Shown: positions 31,001 through 40,477 of the stretch, piece after piece
Numbering within the stretch: the first letter of the stretch is position 1
Layout of the letters: every line of letters begins with the position of its first letter
NCBI GenBank assembly: GCA_002811675.1
Contig: PDIM01010355.1
Location: 1-45,509 of the forward strand
Length of the DNA stretch: 45,509 nucleotides
Origin: Ichthyosporea sp. XGB-2017a
Lineage: Eukaryota > Opisthokonta > Ichthyosporea
Reading direction: 5' to 3'
Translations under genes and position numbers: made by a program
Notes under the pieces: model-generated
What the model was told of the DNA's origin: nothing
Database searches by the model: none
What the model saw: only the letters and a program-made list of their open reading frames with translations

Positions 31001-32011
31001 TGGCCACTTTTTCTAAGTCCATCCGGTGCCATTGTGAATGTAAAAGAGTTTCGCAAATCCGTGTTTTATGGTGGCATCGAGCATTCCATTAGAAAGGATG
31101 TTTGGAAATACCTTCTCGGGTATTGGCCAATGGATTGTACGTTTAGGGAACAGGAGAGCATCAGAGAGAAAAAAGAAATCGAATATTGCGAGTTGAAGAT
31201 GAAATGGGCAGCATTAGTTGAAAACGAAACCGAACTAGAGACGATAGATGGGGATGTTGAAGATCTCCCAATGCGTTATGAGCAATTTATGAACACACGG
31301 AGGCAAATAGTGAAAGACGTTCAGCGAACGGATAGAGATCATCATTATTATGAAAAAAATGAAAGCGTTGTTGCCGATAAACTAGAACATATTTTGTGTT
31401 CGTATGCTATGTTCAACCCTCAGCTTGGGTATATTCAAGGAATGAGTGACTTACTGTCTCCGATTTTGTATGTGATGGAAGATGAAATTGACTCCTATTG
31501 GTGCTTCAAAACATACATGGATCGCATGAAAATACTATTAGAAGCGTCTGATACTGGTATGAAGTATGAGCTAAAGGCAATGTCATCTTTGCTAGCCTTT
31601 GCAGACCCTGAATTCCACAGTTATCTCACTTCTGAGCCCGAGTTTCTAGAGTCATATCGAAATAGCTTTGATGAGCATAATCTTGTATTTTGTTTTCGAT
31701 GGTTCATGTTGAATTTCAAAAGAGAATTTGATTTCAACAGTATTCTGCGGCTGTGGGAATCACTGTGGTCAGAGTATTTAACTAGAGACTTCCAACTATA
31801 TGTTGCTCTTGCATTGCTGAAGACACACAGAGATACCATTATTTCCAACCGCATGGACTCTACTGAAATACTTCAATACCTTAGCAATTTAAAGAGCAAT
31901 TTTGATATGAACGTTGATGACATTTTGGAAAAGGCAACCTGCTTGGCAGAATGTATACCGGTTGTGCAGCCCACCTTGCTAAAGAAGAGTAAATGGAAGT
32001 ACCAAATGTAA
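28100..32011 (+). CDS. DENN-TBC fusion protein (candidate RabGEF plus RabGAP)
   Basis: This is one uninterrupted 1303-aa frame; an in-frame stop at 28067 makes the ATG at 28100 the first possible start. The N-terminal half is a DENN module. The uDENN part (LPKYCLPGGFLL, GPTLYFGCLVYSRTL) is preceded by a Gly/Ser-rich insert. cDENN, about 330-450, has GEIPLPPPG, LLEVFVAVMLERRVIVLS and LIYPFKWHHVFLPV. dDENN, about 665-760, has RCAFLHFISSHFTKSYL and FMAEFLCTEDFNRFAHRRW. A linker of about 200 residues is low-complexity in part. The C-terminal half is a TBC domain (about 965-1285) close to TBC1D15/Gyp7: SVFYGGIEHSIRKDVWKYLL, arginine finger IVKDVQRT (Arg1076), glutamine finger GYIQGMSDLLSP (Gln1113) and WFMLNFKREF. 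DENN domains load GTP onto Rabs and TBC domains trigger hydrolysis, so one chain could link activation of one Rab to inactivation of another. The DENN part most resembles DENND5/DENND3; substrates are unknown. Confidence 0.88.
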   Translation: MGRGGGGGGKGLRTGHGGRVLDYWFQLECEVGAGKEEELAGILEQLRGVNSTEGSSAQREGDEGEETLSMSGTSGGTWGTGGGGLDSCGSSQSGRSTPLGTVYSAPCKGHHKGGRKRGKGRAEAGQQQAAAMQELVEHCGRKVDEFVSFEVVSRYPPHPSTSPASPSTEEGGNGAGISLQQQQGEDHAWVSVDSLPENILPKYCLPGGFLLTEEPLDEQFFHFALGNGTGPTLYFGCLVYSRTLSQTHPALSRMYGPACIGFMSHYPYLHLMKYLLVRLYNLFRPDSHRHPLPAPLNSENDKIQAEASPSCGRRQALDKPNALYSLQNYIVNIVGEIPLPPPGNVELQCTFEMGSYFISRPSPTDFPLADFSFSPLFKCLTPRKLLEVFVAVMLERRVIVLSKHLSLLAPACHALISLIYPFKWHHVFLPVVIRPDLAALAKSKSPFIIGVPPMCMDVVARFATFFDDILIVDLDNNKVKTQKALPLISQNRKHTLLNVLKSTETVGESMQYSKFFRVIAHDAVPEIRFEEDVNKGKVRKRSFAGLDYESCPYPASKMGIFGLSDTSSQKAEAEATVNNATFCAEEGKGRDGRRADDLRREERERPSSPFSSFAKFFFKGEKNSEKINENSVDQEVFGEESIESIPRGQSSSLTKQLMGAEGENAKLTNLRCAFLHFISSHFTKSYLSFIKPPGITAGYSTRYNPSTTYFDIDSYLASLPPECGHFMAEFLCTEDFNRFAHRRWLNEDQGMSVLLFEELMDTELTPEQYHVRALPIIRHTCFDLSRQHKCPPPQKTATVEIEKDQGDVQSSFESNGTDSGIGGGSVTSGGSTAPEGAPTKVGSFPSLSGTGFSKARPVIFNDREHRKNCSLLQLRRNARKKHKVDYDFGSQSTPQRSTGDLTAAVDGTDSPRIQRAKTAFSDLYRDIVAGLQNDPKKLFLSKMTDLDQDRLISKLCSHSYLPITESTWPLFLSPSGAIVNVKEFRKSVFYGGIEHSIRKDVWKYLLGYWPMDCTFREQESIREKKEIEYCELKMKWAALVENETELETIDGDVEDLPMRYEQFMNTRRQIVKDVQRTDRDHHYYEKNESVVADKLEHILCSYAMFNPQLGYIQGMSDLLSPILYVMEDEIDSYWCFKTYMDRMKILLEASDTGMKYELKAMSSLLAFADPEFHSYLTSEPEFLESYRNSFDEHNLVFCFRWFMLNFKREFDFNSILRLWESLWSEYLTRDFQLYVALALLKTHRDTIISNRMDSTEILQYLSNLKSNFDMNVDDILEKATCLAECIPVVQPTLLKKSKWKYQM

Positions 32012-32018
32012 ACATCTC

Positions 32019-32024
32019 AATAAA
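32019..32024 (+). terminator. Poly(A) signal of the DENN-TBC gene
   Basis: AATAAA begins 8 nt after the stop codon, which implies a very short 3' UTR. Confidence 0.5.
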
Positions 32025-32247
32025 TCTTTTCTCTTCGGTCAACATATTCTCCTTTATTCAAAGTTCCATATGTATTTCGATGATTTAATATTAAAATTAA
32101 ACAGGATGATGTGATTGTTCAAAGGGCAATGTCGCTCTTCGTCTTTTTTTTTTTTTTGTTCTTACTTGCTTTCGTTTTCTGTTTATCTTGGCATGCTGTA
32201 GACGCTAGGCACCAGGGCGCCGAAGAAATCCGCGTCAGACCAGCAAA

Positions 32248-34917
32248 TCATGCTTTCATCAATCTCTGCGCATTTTGTTTGGCTGAAGTTTCCGCTATAC
32301 TTTCCACTACTTCCTTACACACACTGCGCAGCGCACTTTCCTCTTCTTCGCTTAGCATTACACCAGAAGCATTCGGGGCAATCTTTATCTTTTCCACCTC
32401 AACATTTTTTTCAATTGCTTTTCCATCCATCGCAACATTTTCGGAGGCAGCGCCAGTAACATTAGGTTCATCACTTGCCTCACAAGCATGCGCTCCCATA
32501 CTTGTACTGGCTCCGTAAAAGGCGCCAGGGTTGGGATTCTTTCCTGTTGTATCAGGCTCGCAAGATGCGGGGAGCTCTGCTCCAGATGGGACTGGAGCAG
32601 TACCCTGAACACTTTCTTTGGTCAAACCTGCACTTCCCGTGGGGGCATCTTCGCCTTCTGGATGAGAATGGGGAGCATGTTGATTGGTGAAGTTTGCCTG
32701 ATGGGAGGCAGAAGGAACAAAATATGGAACATGAGGTGTTTGCTGCTGGTGATATGGCTCGCTTGGAGGTATTGGATGAGGATGGTTGGATATCTGTGGC
32801 CCTGGAAGTCCATTTGAATTTTGTTGACCATATCCACTTGGTTGATAATACCCATTCGGATAGTGGCCATATTGTGGTGGTTGGCTCCATGCTGGGTATC
32901 CAGTAGGAACGGGATAACCATAACCAGGTCTAGAAGTGACCGGTATACTCGCCTGGCCATTTTCGCCTTCTTTCTTGACACTTTCCGAGGGCTTATTTTC
33001 GCTCTTTGCATCATCGCCACCCGGAAGGCTGGCGGCCTCAGAAGCGGCCGAGTCAGCATTCCTCATCTCACAATCCCTACCCGTGCTGGCACTATCCTTG
33101 GTCTCAGCTCCAGCAGAAGGAGCTTTCCATGGGCCAGTAGGCACCGCAGCTCCATGGTTGGCTCCGTAAGGATTTGGTGGGTGCTGATACGAGTACATTG
33201 GTGCTGGTGCAACACCAGACGACCCTGGTCCATAGGCCATCATATGAGAATGTTGGTAGCCAGGGTGGGGGGGACCCATACTAGGATGGTAGGGATTGTA
33301 TGCATAGGGATGGTGGTATGCACTTCCAGGATGGGGTTGATATTGGGCGTTGGTATTACTTGAATTGACAATACTTTCATCGGGATTTGATGAAGAAGTG
33401 GAGGGCGTGGTTTTGCCAGCATTACTTTCAGCTGCCGCTGCACCGGGTCGTTTGCGGATGTTCAAATACTTTTCTACTCCATCAACGACCTCAACATCGT
33501 CATCACCCGCTTCCATGTGCATTGACTTTCCAGGGTGACCATATTGCTCACCGATCCGCATATCAGCAAATTGTTCATAGTCAGAAGTAGACAAGCTTGT
33601 CCGCCGTGCTACTTCAAAGAAGTTTTGAAGTAGATCAATTTCCGCCTCTCGATCATACTTCGACGACTTTCTACTGCTAGAGTATTGTCGCTTGGTGCTT
33701 GATGAAGAATCGCTTTCGCTCTTTCGCTTTGTTCTGTCTCTCCTACCACATTTGCCCATCGTTTTCAGAATACTGACGCCATCAGCACTTTCATCACGCC
33801 CACCATCAGTCTTAGTATAGTTGTCTTTTCTATCTCCATCCGCTGAACCTGAAAATAGGCCTTCCGTCCACTCTTTATCATCGTCAGCACACATTCCCAA
33901 ACTATTCGCGCGGTTGCGAATGATTCGTTCTATATCCGGATTTGGCTCTAGCACTTCATCCTCCAAAGGACGACTCACTGCATTGTGCATTCCGCGCTTT
34001 TTACTTTTCTTGTTAGTGGACCCCTTTTCACTTCCGCCAGAGCTGGCCGAGCCATTATCAGATTGTTGTTTTCCGAGCTTCTTCCCTTTTGGTTTCGCTT
34101 CGCGACCACCGCCATTGCCACTTTTTAGGTCTGCCCCAGTATTGCCAGCCCGACCGCAATTTACGTCGTCTACTGAGCACTCCTTCACATCTTTTGAGTA
34201 CGCTTTCCAATTTGGATTATCAATATGATCAAATGCCTTTTGAACATCTTCTGGAATGTCAATATTCTTCCCTGTTTTTGCATACACTTCCGTTATAATA
34301 GCGTTAATTTCCTTTCGCAACAGAAGCAACTTTTCCCTCTGGCTATCATGCTTTTCAGTCAAACTCGTAATATACTCGGCTGATTTCGACAACACCTCCA
34401 CCGTGGAAGGTTTATCGGAAGAAATGATGGGCACAAATTCCTTTAACTCTTGCAGTTTCTCTTTCTGATATTCTCGTCGCCGCCTTTCAAGGGCATTGTG
34501 GTTAGCGCGGCGGATATCATCATCATTCTGCCCTTGGTCAGCTTGTCCAGCACCATTCTTTCCACCACTACACTCCTGTCCTTCCCCTGTTCCTCCATTC
34601 CCATTACCTGACCCATCTTCGGCACTTTCTTTACTTTCACCAAGCATTCCTCCCATAGGAATCATTGTATTCGTATTACTAACAGCTTCCATGCCCCTGG
34701 CATAACACTCTGGGTGGGTCATCTTTTCGTCCTGTTCTTTCACCATCTCATTTGCCTTAGGAACAGGCATGTGGCCCTCTCTTACTCTCTCTGACTCGCT
34801 CCTAACCATTCCAGACACGACAGGCGCCTCTGTAGTGTTGCGCTGGACACCATTCCTATCTCCTTGTTGCGCTAAAAGTCCCCCCATAGGATGGCCGCTC
34901 TCTTTGTTACTTTCCAT
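32248..34917 (-). CDS. bHLH transcription factor, Max-like, with Tyr/Pro/Gly-rich region
   Basis: Intronless; the ATG at 34917 gives 889 aa (two upstream codons start with GTG). The bHLH at about 135-195 has basic region RRANHNALERRRREYQKEKL with His, Glu and Arg at the E-box-reading positions of class B factors (CACGTG), helix 1 LQELKEFVPIIS, loop SSDKPST and helix 2 VLSKSAEYITSL. A short leucine-rich continuation (REKLLLLRKEIN) may be a zipper. The order and spacing are closest to Max/USF. Lys/Arg clusters (KKSKKRGMH, RRDRTKRK) could be nuclear signals. About residues 510-770 form a Tyr/Pro/Gly/His/Gln-rich low-complexity region (AYNPYHPSMGPPHPGY, GYYQPSGYGQQNSNG) of prion-like composition. 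The remainder is polar and probably disordered. It is convergent with DENN-TBC and divergent from METTL1. Max proper is about 160 aa, so this is not a simple Max orthologue. Confidence 0.8.
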   Translation of the reverse strand: MESNKESGHPMGGLLAQQGDRNGVQRNTTEAPVVSGMVRSESERVREGHMPVPKANEMVKEQDEKMTHPECYARGMEAVSNTNTMIPMGGMLGESKESAEDGSGNGNGGTGEGQECSGGKNGAGQADQGQNDDDIRRANHNALERRRREYQKEKLQELKEFVPIISSDKPSTVEVLSKSAEYITSLTEKHDSQREKLLLLRKEINAIITEVYAKTGKNIDIPEDVQKAFDHIDNPNWKAYSKDVKECSVDDVNCGRAGNTGADLKSGNGGGREAKPKGKKLGKQQSDNGSASSGGSEKGSTNKKSKKRGMHNAVSRPLEDEVLEPNPDIERIIRNRANSLGMCADDDKEWTEGLFSGSADGDRKDNYTKTDGGRDESADGVSILKTMGKCGRRDRTKRKSESDSSSSTKRQYSSSRKSSKYDREAEIDLLQNFFEVARRTSLSTSDYEQFADMRIGEQYGHPGKSMHMEAGDDDVEVVDGVEKYLNIRKRPGAAAAESNAGKTTPSTSSSNPDESIVNSSNTNAQYQPHPGSAYHHPYAYNPYHPSMGPPHPGYQHSHMMAYGPGSSGVAPAPMYSYQHPPNPYGANHGAAVPTGPWKAPSAGAETKDSASTGRDCEMRNADSAASEAASLPGGDDAKSENKPSESVKKEGENGQASIPVTSRPGYGYPVPTGYPAWSQPPQYGHYPNGYYQPSGYGQQNSNGLPGPQISNHPHPIPPSEPYHQQQTPHVPYFVPSASHQANFTNQHAPHSHPEGEDAPTGSAGLTKESVQGTAPVPSGAELPASCEPDTTGKNPNPGAFYGASTSMGAHACEASDEPNVTGAASENVAMDGKAIEKNVEVEKIKIAPNASGVMLSEEEESALRSVCKEVVESIAETSAKQNAQRLMKA

Positions 34918-35412
34918 AAACACACTACAAAACAGACAAAAAACACAAAAGGAATCAATAAGTTAACCTTAAAGAAATAAAGCAATCACTAATAGTTTTA
35001 CATCTCAGCGTCCCCGAGCCTTTTCCTTCTGTATTTGTTTCACTTACGATTGGTCACTATCACAGGGGAGCTTTCCAGATCCCTTCTGCACCTCCATTTT
35101 CGCATGATCGACTCCCATCATGCTCGCTGGATGTTGCCCCCCTTCCTCAGAAGCCGGCCCCTGCGGAATCATCTTTTTCGTTGCTCGATGCCTCTAGTGT
35201 AAACCAAATACTTTTGATTTTGTTTCCCGTTGTCTTTAAATCAATTTTTTTTTTCTTTCGCCTTATTTTGGTTATTCGATACCACTTTAATCCGAAATCC
35301 TCACCAACAATATAAGAAAAAAAAAGCAAGAAAAAAACAAACAAACTTCCCCAAAAACAAAACCAAACACCAAAAACCAAAAAAAAAAAAATAAAAAAAA
35401 AAAAATATTTGG

Positions 35413-35444
<32 letters not shown>

Positions 35445-35808
35445 AAAACCTCCTTGAAGAAAAACAAAAAATGCGGAACCTGAAAATTTCAAAATTCAAA
35501 TTTCATAAATTTGGCGGGAAAATCACAGCCGTAACCCTACTCGGGCCTCTCCAAAGGCCGCGTGGGGCTCTTCGTTTTTGTTTATTTTTTCTGTTTTTAT
35601 TTTGACTATGGAGGAGTACCCCTTTCCTTTTTTTCTGTTTTCTTTTAAATGGATTATTTATTATTTGGTTGTTTTGCAATTGCAATTGGACGGATTTTAG
35701 TTTTCTTTTGCTCTTTCGTGTTGGATTTCGAAGTGAGAGAAGAAGTGAGTAGATGTGGAGAAAATTGTTTGAAGCAACCAAGACAAAACGTATAAGTGCA
35801 GTTTAATC
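34918..35808. other. Divergent spacer between bHLH and METTL1 genes
   Basis: It holds both promoters. A low-complexity A-rich block lies at 35325-35455, with runs of up to about 28 A. I see no TATA box at the spacing used by the other plus-strand genes. Phe-rich minus-strand frames across the A block are non-coding. Confidence 0.5.
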
Positions 35809-36688
<880 letters not shown>

Positions 36689-37116
36689 GACGAATTTATT
36701 ACCTCGATTTATTATCGGTAACAATATATGTTTCCGTGGAAAATCCTGGATGTTACTAATTAATCTCCTCTGTATCAAACATACCTCATTTCTCCTCAAA
36801 GCATCTTTTACATAACTTGAATTGGGCTCACATTCTGCTTGACGCACCAAATAGACGAATCCGCAAATAAACAACGAATTTAAAAAAGAGGCCAAGAGGT
36901 ATATATATTTTTTCTTTTTATTTCTTTTTTGCTTTTTCAACCAAATTTTAAGCAAAGATGTTTTAATATGTACAAGAGAGACGAAGCCTCCAAGGTTCAA
37001 AGCCGTTTTCCCGCGGTATATCTGGAAAAACACGGAATTAACTTTGACAACATGAAATGATGAAGCGGTATATATATAGGGCGAATTAAAAAGGGTTTTG
37101 TTCTTGTAACTGAACA
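36689..37116. other. Convergent spacer between METTL1 and the kinase-like membrane protein
   Basis: It holds 3' UTRs only, as far as I can see. AATAAA at about 36865 (+) may serve METTL1. A 223-codon minus-strand frame overlapping this region is Phe/Tyr-rich and runs antisense into METTL1, so it is judged non-coding. Confidence 0.45.
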
Positions 37117-38676
37117 CTAGTCGCCAAGGGAAAAATGCATAATAGTAAGGTATAAGCCTCCTACTCCAAATAAAAACGGAGTATCCCATGTGTGCGGAGA
37201 CAAAGCCTCGGTAACAGTCATCAAAAAGGGCATAATACAAAGTGTAACAGCAAATTGTGTGGTACTGTCAAAGGAAGTTACAAAGCCAGCGATTGAAATG
37301 GCAGTGACAAGATAAACACATAAGCTGCCTTCGAAACTCCTGACATACTTTCGCTTGTCACCGCAATACAATGAGCGCACTTTGTACTTGTGCTTGCCGA
37401 ATCGAATACCGACTGGCTCCGCGAGACCATCACCTACTGCATTTGTCAAAATGAGAATGAACACCCAATCGCTATTGTCCCAGTCAGCGAAGAAAATAGC
37501 GAACGGAATAAGGACAGCAAGACCAGTCAAGGTTTGCGTTGCCAGCCACACAAGAGTATCAGGCCTATCTTCTGGCCTATCAACTGCTGCCCACATGACA
37601 CGAAAAATACGAACGCGGCTTCTAATCGGTTTTGATACCATTAACATCGCAATCATAATGATTAGGACATTCCAGAGCCCGGTAATGACAGAAAAATCAT
37701 AAGGAAGAATAACTTTGTCCAGCAAGGTTGGGACACCGAAAAAGGCAAAGTGCACTAATTTGCGAGTATAATTAACACGCCATTCCAGCTTCAAATGGAG
37801 CAAACCAGCACCGTACTGACAGATGCCAATAACAACGTACTTGATAAGGTTATTGATCCAGAAGGTCGTCCCTAGTCTTTCTCCCTCCTCACACTCCTCT
37901 TCCTTTGTATTTGGGTTAATCACACAATCACCATCATCATCATCGGGCTTTGGAACAAAGACAATGGTATAAACAGTCATAAACAGTAGAAAAACCCCCA
38001 CGAATCCAAAGCAGAACCAGGTTGCATATCGTCCGTACCGCTTTCGCTTCTCCGATGTCACTCTTTCCCCATCCGCTTTTTCCTTTTTCATGTCCGGATC
38101 ATCATCATCATCAAAATTTACCTCTTCAACACTTGGGTCCAGAATTTCAATATCCGGTGATGCCACCTCTAAATGAATATCCCCGACAGCCACTTCTATG
38201 TCACTAGTGTCCTCTTCTTTAGCTTCCCTTTTCTTACCATCAGCACGGCTGTTGAGAGCGCATGCATCTGCATCATCGACACATTGTCCCTCTTCTTGCT
38301 CAATATCTACGGCTAAATCCCCAACTTCATTCTCCTGTTGGGCAGCATCCAAGTCTTCAAAAGGGATGTCACTCTCCACAGGTTCCAATTTTGAAGGATC
38401 CAAAAGCTTTTTTGGATCATTTCGCTGGTCGGGATAGCTCTGTTCTGAAAAAGTAGTTACTCTTGTACATTCACTCCCTTGTCTACTGTGACTTATAGAG
38501 TCCCCACATCCCGAATCCCGGTCCCTCACCAAGTAACCTTGATCTTGAGGGGAAGGACCACTAAGACCCTCAAGCTTCCTTGGACTAAGTTTCAGCGATC
38601 CTTCCACCCCTTGCACAGATTCTTTCGCAAGAGAGTCTGTGGTTATTGAAATATTACTTTCTTCGTTTGCTGACAT
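37117..38676 (-). CDS. CTP-type lipid/polyprenol kinase-like multi-pass membrane protein
   Basis: Intronless, 519 aa. The first 210 residues are soluble and highly acidic (runs such as FDDDDDPDMKKE) with no domain I know. Then come about seven or eight hydrophobic segments, starting ATWFCFGFVGVFLLFMTVYT. The core carries the motifs of the dolichol kinase/phytol kinase/DGK1 superfamily: RKLVHFAFFGVP, then ILTNAVGDGLAEPVGIRFGK, then RSFEGSLCVYLVT. These enzymes use CTP (or other NTPs) to phosphorylate dolichol, phytol, farnesol or diacylglycerol in ER or plastid membranes; the substrate here cannot be told. The motif usually reads GDGxADxxGRRFG, with AE and GI substitutions here, so activity may be altered. 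The acidic N-terminus may be a regulatory or trafficking extension. Confidence 0.7.
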   Translation of the reverse strand: MSANEESNISITTDSLAKESVQGVEGSLKLSPRKLEGLSGPSPQDQGYLVRDRDSGCGDSISHSRQGSECTRVTTFSEQSYPDQRNDPKKLLDPSKLEPVESDIPFEDLDAAQQENEVGDLAVDIEQEEGQCVDDADACALNSRADGKKREAKEEDTSDIEVAVGDIHLEVASPDIEILDPSVEEVNFDDDDDPDMKKEKADGERVTSEKRKRYGRYATWFCFGFVGVFLLFMTVYTIVFVPKPDDDDGDCVINPNTKEEECEEGERLGTTFWINNLIKYVVIGICQYGAGLLHLKLEWRVNYTRKLVHFAFFGVPTLLDKVILPYDFSVITGLWNVLIIMIAMLMVSKPIRSRVRIFRVMWAAVDRPEDRPDTLVWLATQTLTGLAVLIPFAIFFADWDNSDWVFILILTNAVGDGLAEPVGIRFGKHKYKVRSLYCGDKRKYVRSFEGSLCVYLVTAISIAGFVTSFDSTTQFAVTLCIMPFLMTVTEALSPHTWDTPFLFGVGGLYLTIMHFSLGD

Positions 38677-40477
38677 TTGCTATAGTCTCTCTCTTCTTCT
38701 TCTTCTTCTTCTCTTATTTTAGGATGGAAGTACAAGAAAACCAAAACAGCAATTTCTTTCCGCCTTTAGAAAAAGAGAATTACAAAAGTCAATCAAACAT
38801 AAATCAATAAATCCCTTTTCTATTTCTATTTATGCCTTCTTTTCGTTAATTAAACAAACACAACCAAACTAATAAAAAGGCAACTCAAAGAATCCAAGAT
38901 TAGATTTCTTCGTCAATTTAAAAAATTAGACAACAGAAATTTTCGCCCTTCTTTATAATGGTATGTGTTGAAAATTCCCTTTGAATCATTCAAACGCCTT
39001 TTTCTTTTGTTTTTTAATCTCCCCTTTCTCTTCCTCTTTTAAATACCTCCAACTCAATTCCGATTTTCAACAAATTTGTATTTGAAATTTTCTCCTTAAT
39101 TTGATTTTTTAAATTCTTTTTTTTTTGGTTTTCTTTTGGATATAAATTGCACTGCATATTTTTATACCAAAAAAATAGATCATCGAGGAAACAATAAAAA
39201 TAAAATTTCTATGGGATTTGTCCATAGATAAGGTGCAATTCCTCAAATAAAAAAAAATTAAAACTTTTTCATACAAAAACGCCATACAAATTTAATTTTT
39301 ACAAAGTTTTTTTTTTTTGTTTATATTTTTTTGTAAAAAAATTTCAACTCTGGAAAAAATTTCGCGCCGTTTTTTTCTTTTTCTTTTTTTGCCCCCCAAA
39401 AAAATGAAAATCGAGAATAATTTTCTTCGATTATTTTAACGCAAAGAGCAATTAGCGGTCACTTTTTTTTTTTTACAAAAATCTTTCGCAAAAATCAAAA
39501 AAAAAGTGGAAAAGTGGAAATATAAATTATTTCTAGCTTCGATATTATTTTTTTATCTGCGGTCACCATTAATATTTAAAAAATTTAACAAAAATTCCGC
39601 ATGACTAATTTGCATTTTCCTCGATTATTTTAACACAATTTTCTTTGTTATTTCAGAATACTAAATTTCTTCCATTTTTGGTGTCGGCCTTATATTCAGC
39701 AATTTCTTTTAATATTAAAAAAAAAAGAATTTAAAGGCCCTCCTTAATTTTGGGGTACTCAAAATATTCTACTTCATAGGGTTTATTTTTGTGGATTTCT
39801 ACGAAAAGTCTATTTGAGGGAGTTTTAACAGGCTATTAGAAGTATTGATCCGACTATTAGTGTCTTGGAATTGCCTTATAAAGTCTCAATGATTGCCATA
39901 TTAGGTTATCTTTATTGCACTAGTGAGAAAAACTTCCCTTTTTGTCCCTTATTTTTAAGGACACTTTTCTCAAATACAACCAAATATGTATCATGTGCGT
40001 CAGAGAAAAGCAATGGGTAATGGAAATTTTCCCTTCTCAAAATAGTTTCGATTTTGCAACGAAAATAAGTTCTCGTACCTTCTCAGTACGCTGCTGCCGC
40101 AAGGCGCTGCTAATTGTAAGTTATGTAAATTATGTAATTGTACTGTGTACATGTAGAGGAATTGTAGCTAGAGAGAAACACGTCGAACGCATATATATTA
40201 GCTTGCTTGCAACATACCAGCTGGGCTTTTTAGCTTTGAGCAACTTGGAAAACGAGCATGTATAAAAGCCCGGTAGAAAAAAGCTTTCAGCAATCTAAAT
40301 CTAAAACGATCTTGAAAGAATCCTGATGCATACTACTCGACAGGCTTTGTTGAAGTAAGATTTAAAATGTGAATGCTCAGTGTATATATTCACAAAATAA
40401 GATATTGGGGGTCTTGCCCTTTTATTGAAGGCATAGGCAAACGAATGCATTCATTTCGCACTGTTACCTAAATGTTT
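38677..40477. other. AT-rich 1.8-kb spacer
   Basis: No convincing gene. The part at 38950-39760 is dense with A and T runs. A 24-bp imperfect direct repeat with core tcgattattttaac occurs at 39421-39444 and 39615-39638, and the word gcggtcac occurs near 39455 and 39559. A plus-strand TATAAAAG at 40261 has no recognised gene after it. The left end holds the promoter of the kinase-like gene (with a tct/cttctt microsatellite at about 38693-38712). Confidence 0.5.
40421..40426 (-). terminator. Poly(A) signal of the KIF21-like kinesin
   Basis: The plus strand reads tttatt; the minus-strand AATAAA lies about 52 nt after the TGA ending at 40478. Confidence 0.5.

Noticed and set aside
28100-32011. 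That DENN-TBC is two neighbouring genes
   Set aside because: The frame is continuous with no stop or convincing splice or start signals between the halves.
35147-35499. Phe-rich minus-strand frames
   Set aside because: They are translations of the A-rich tract in the bHLH-METTL1 spacer.
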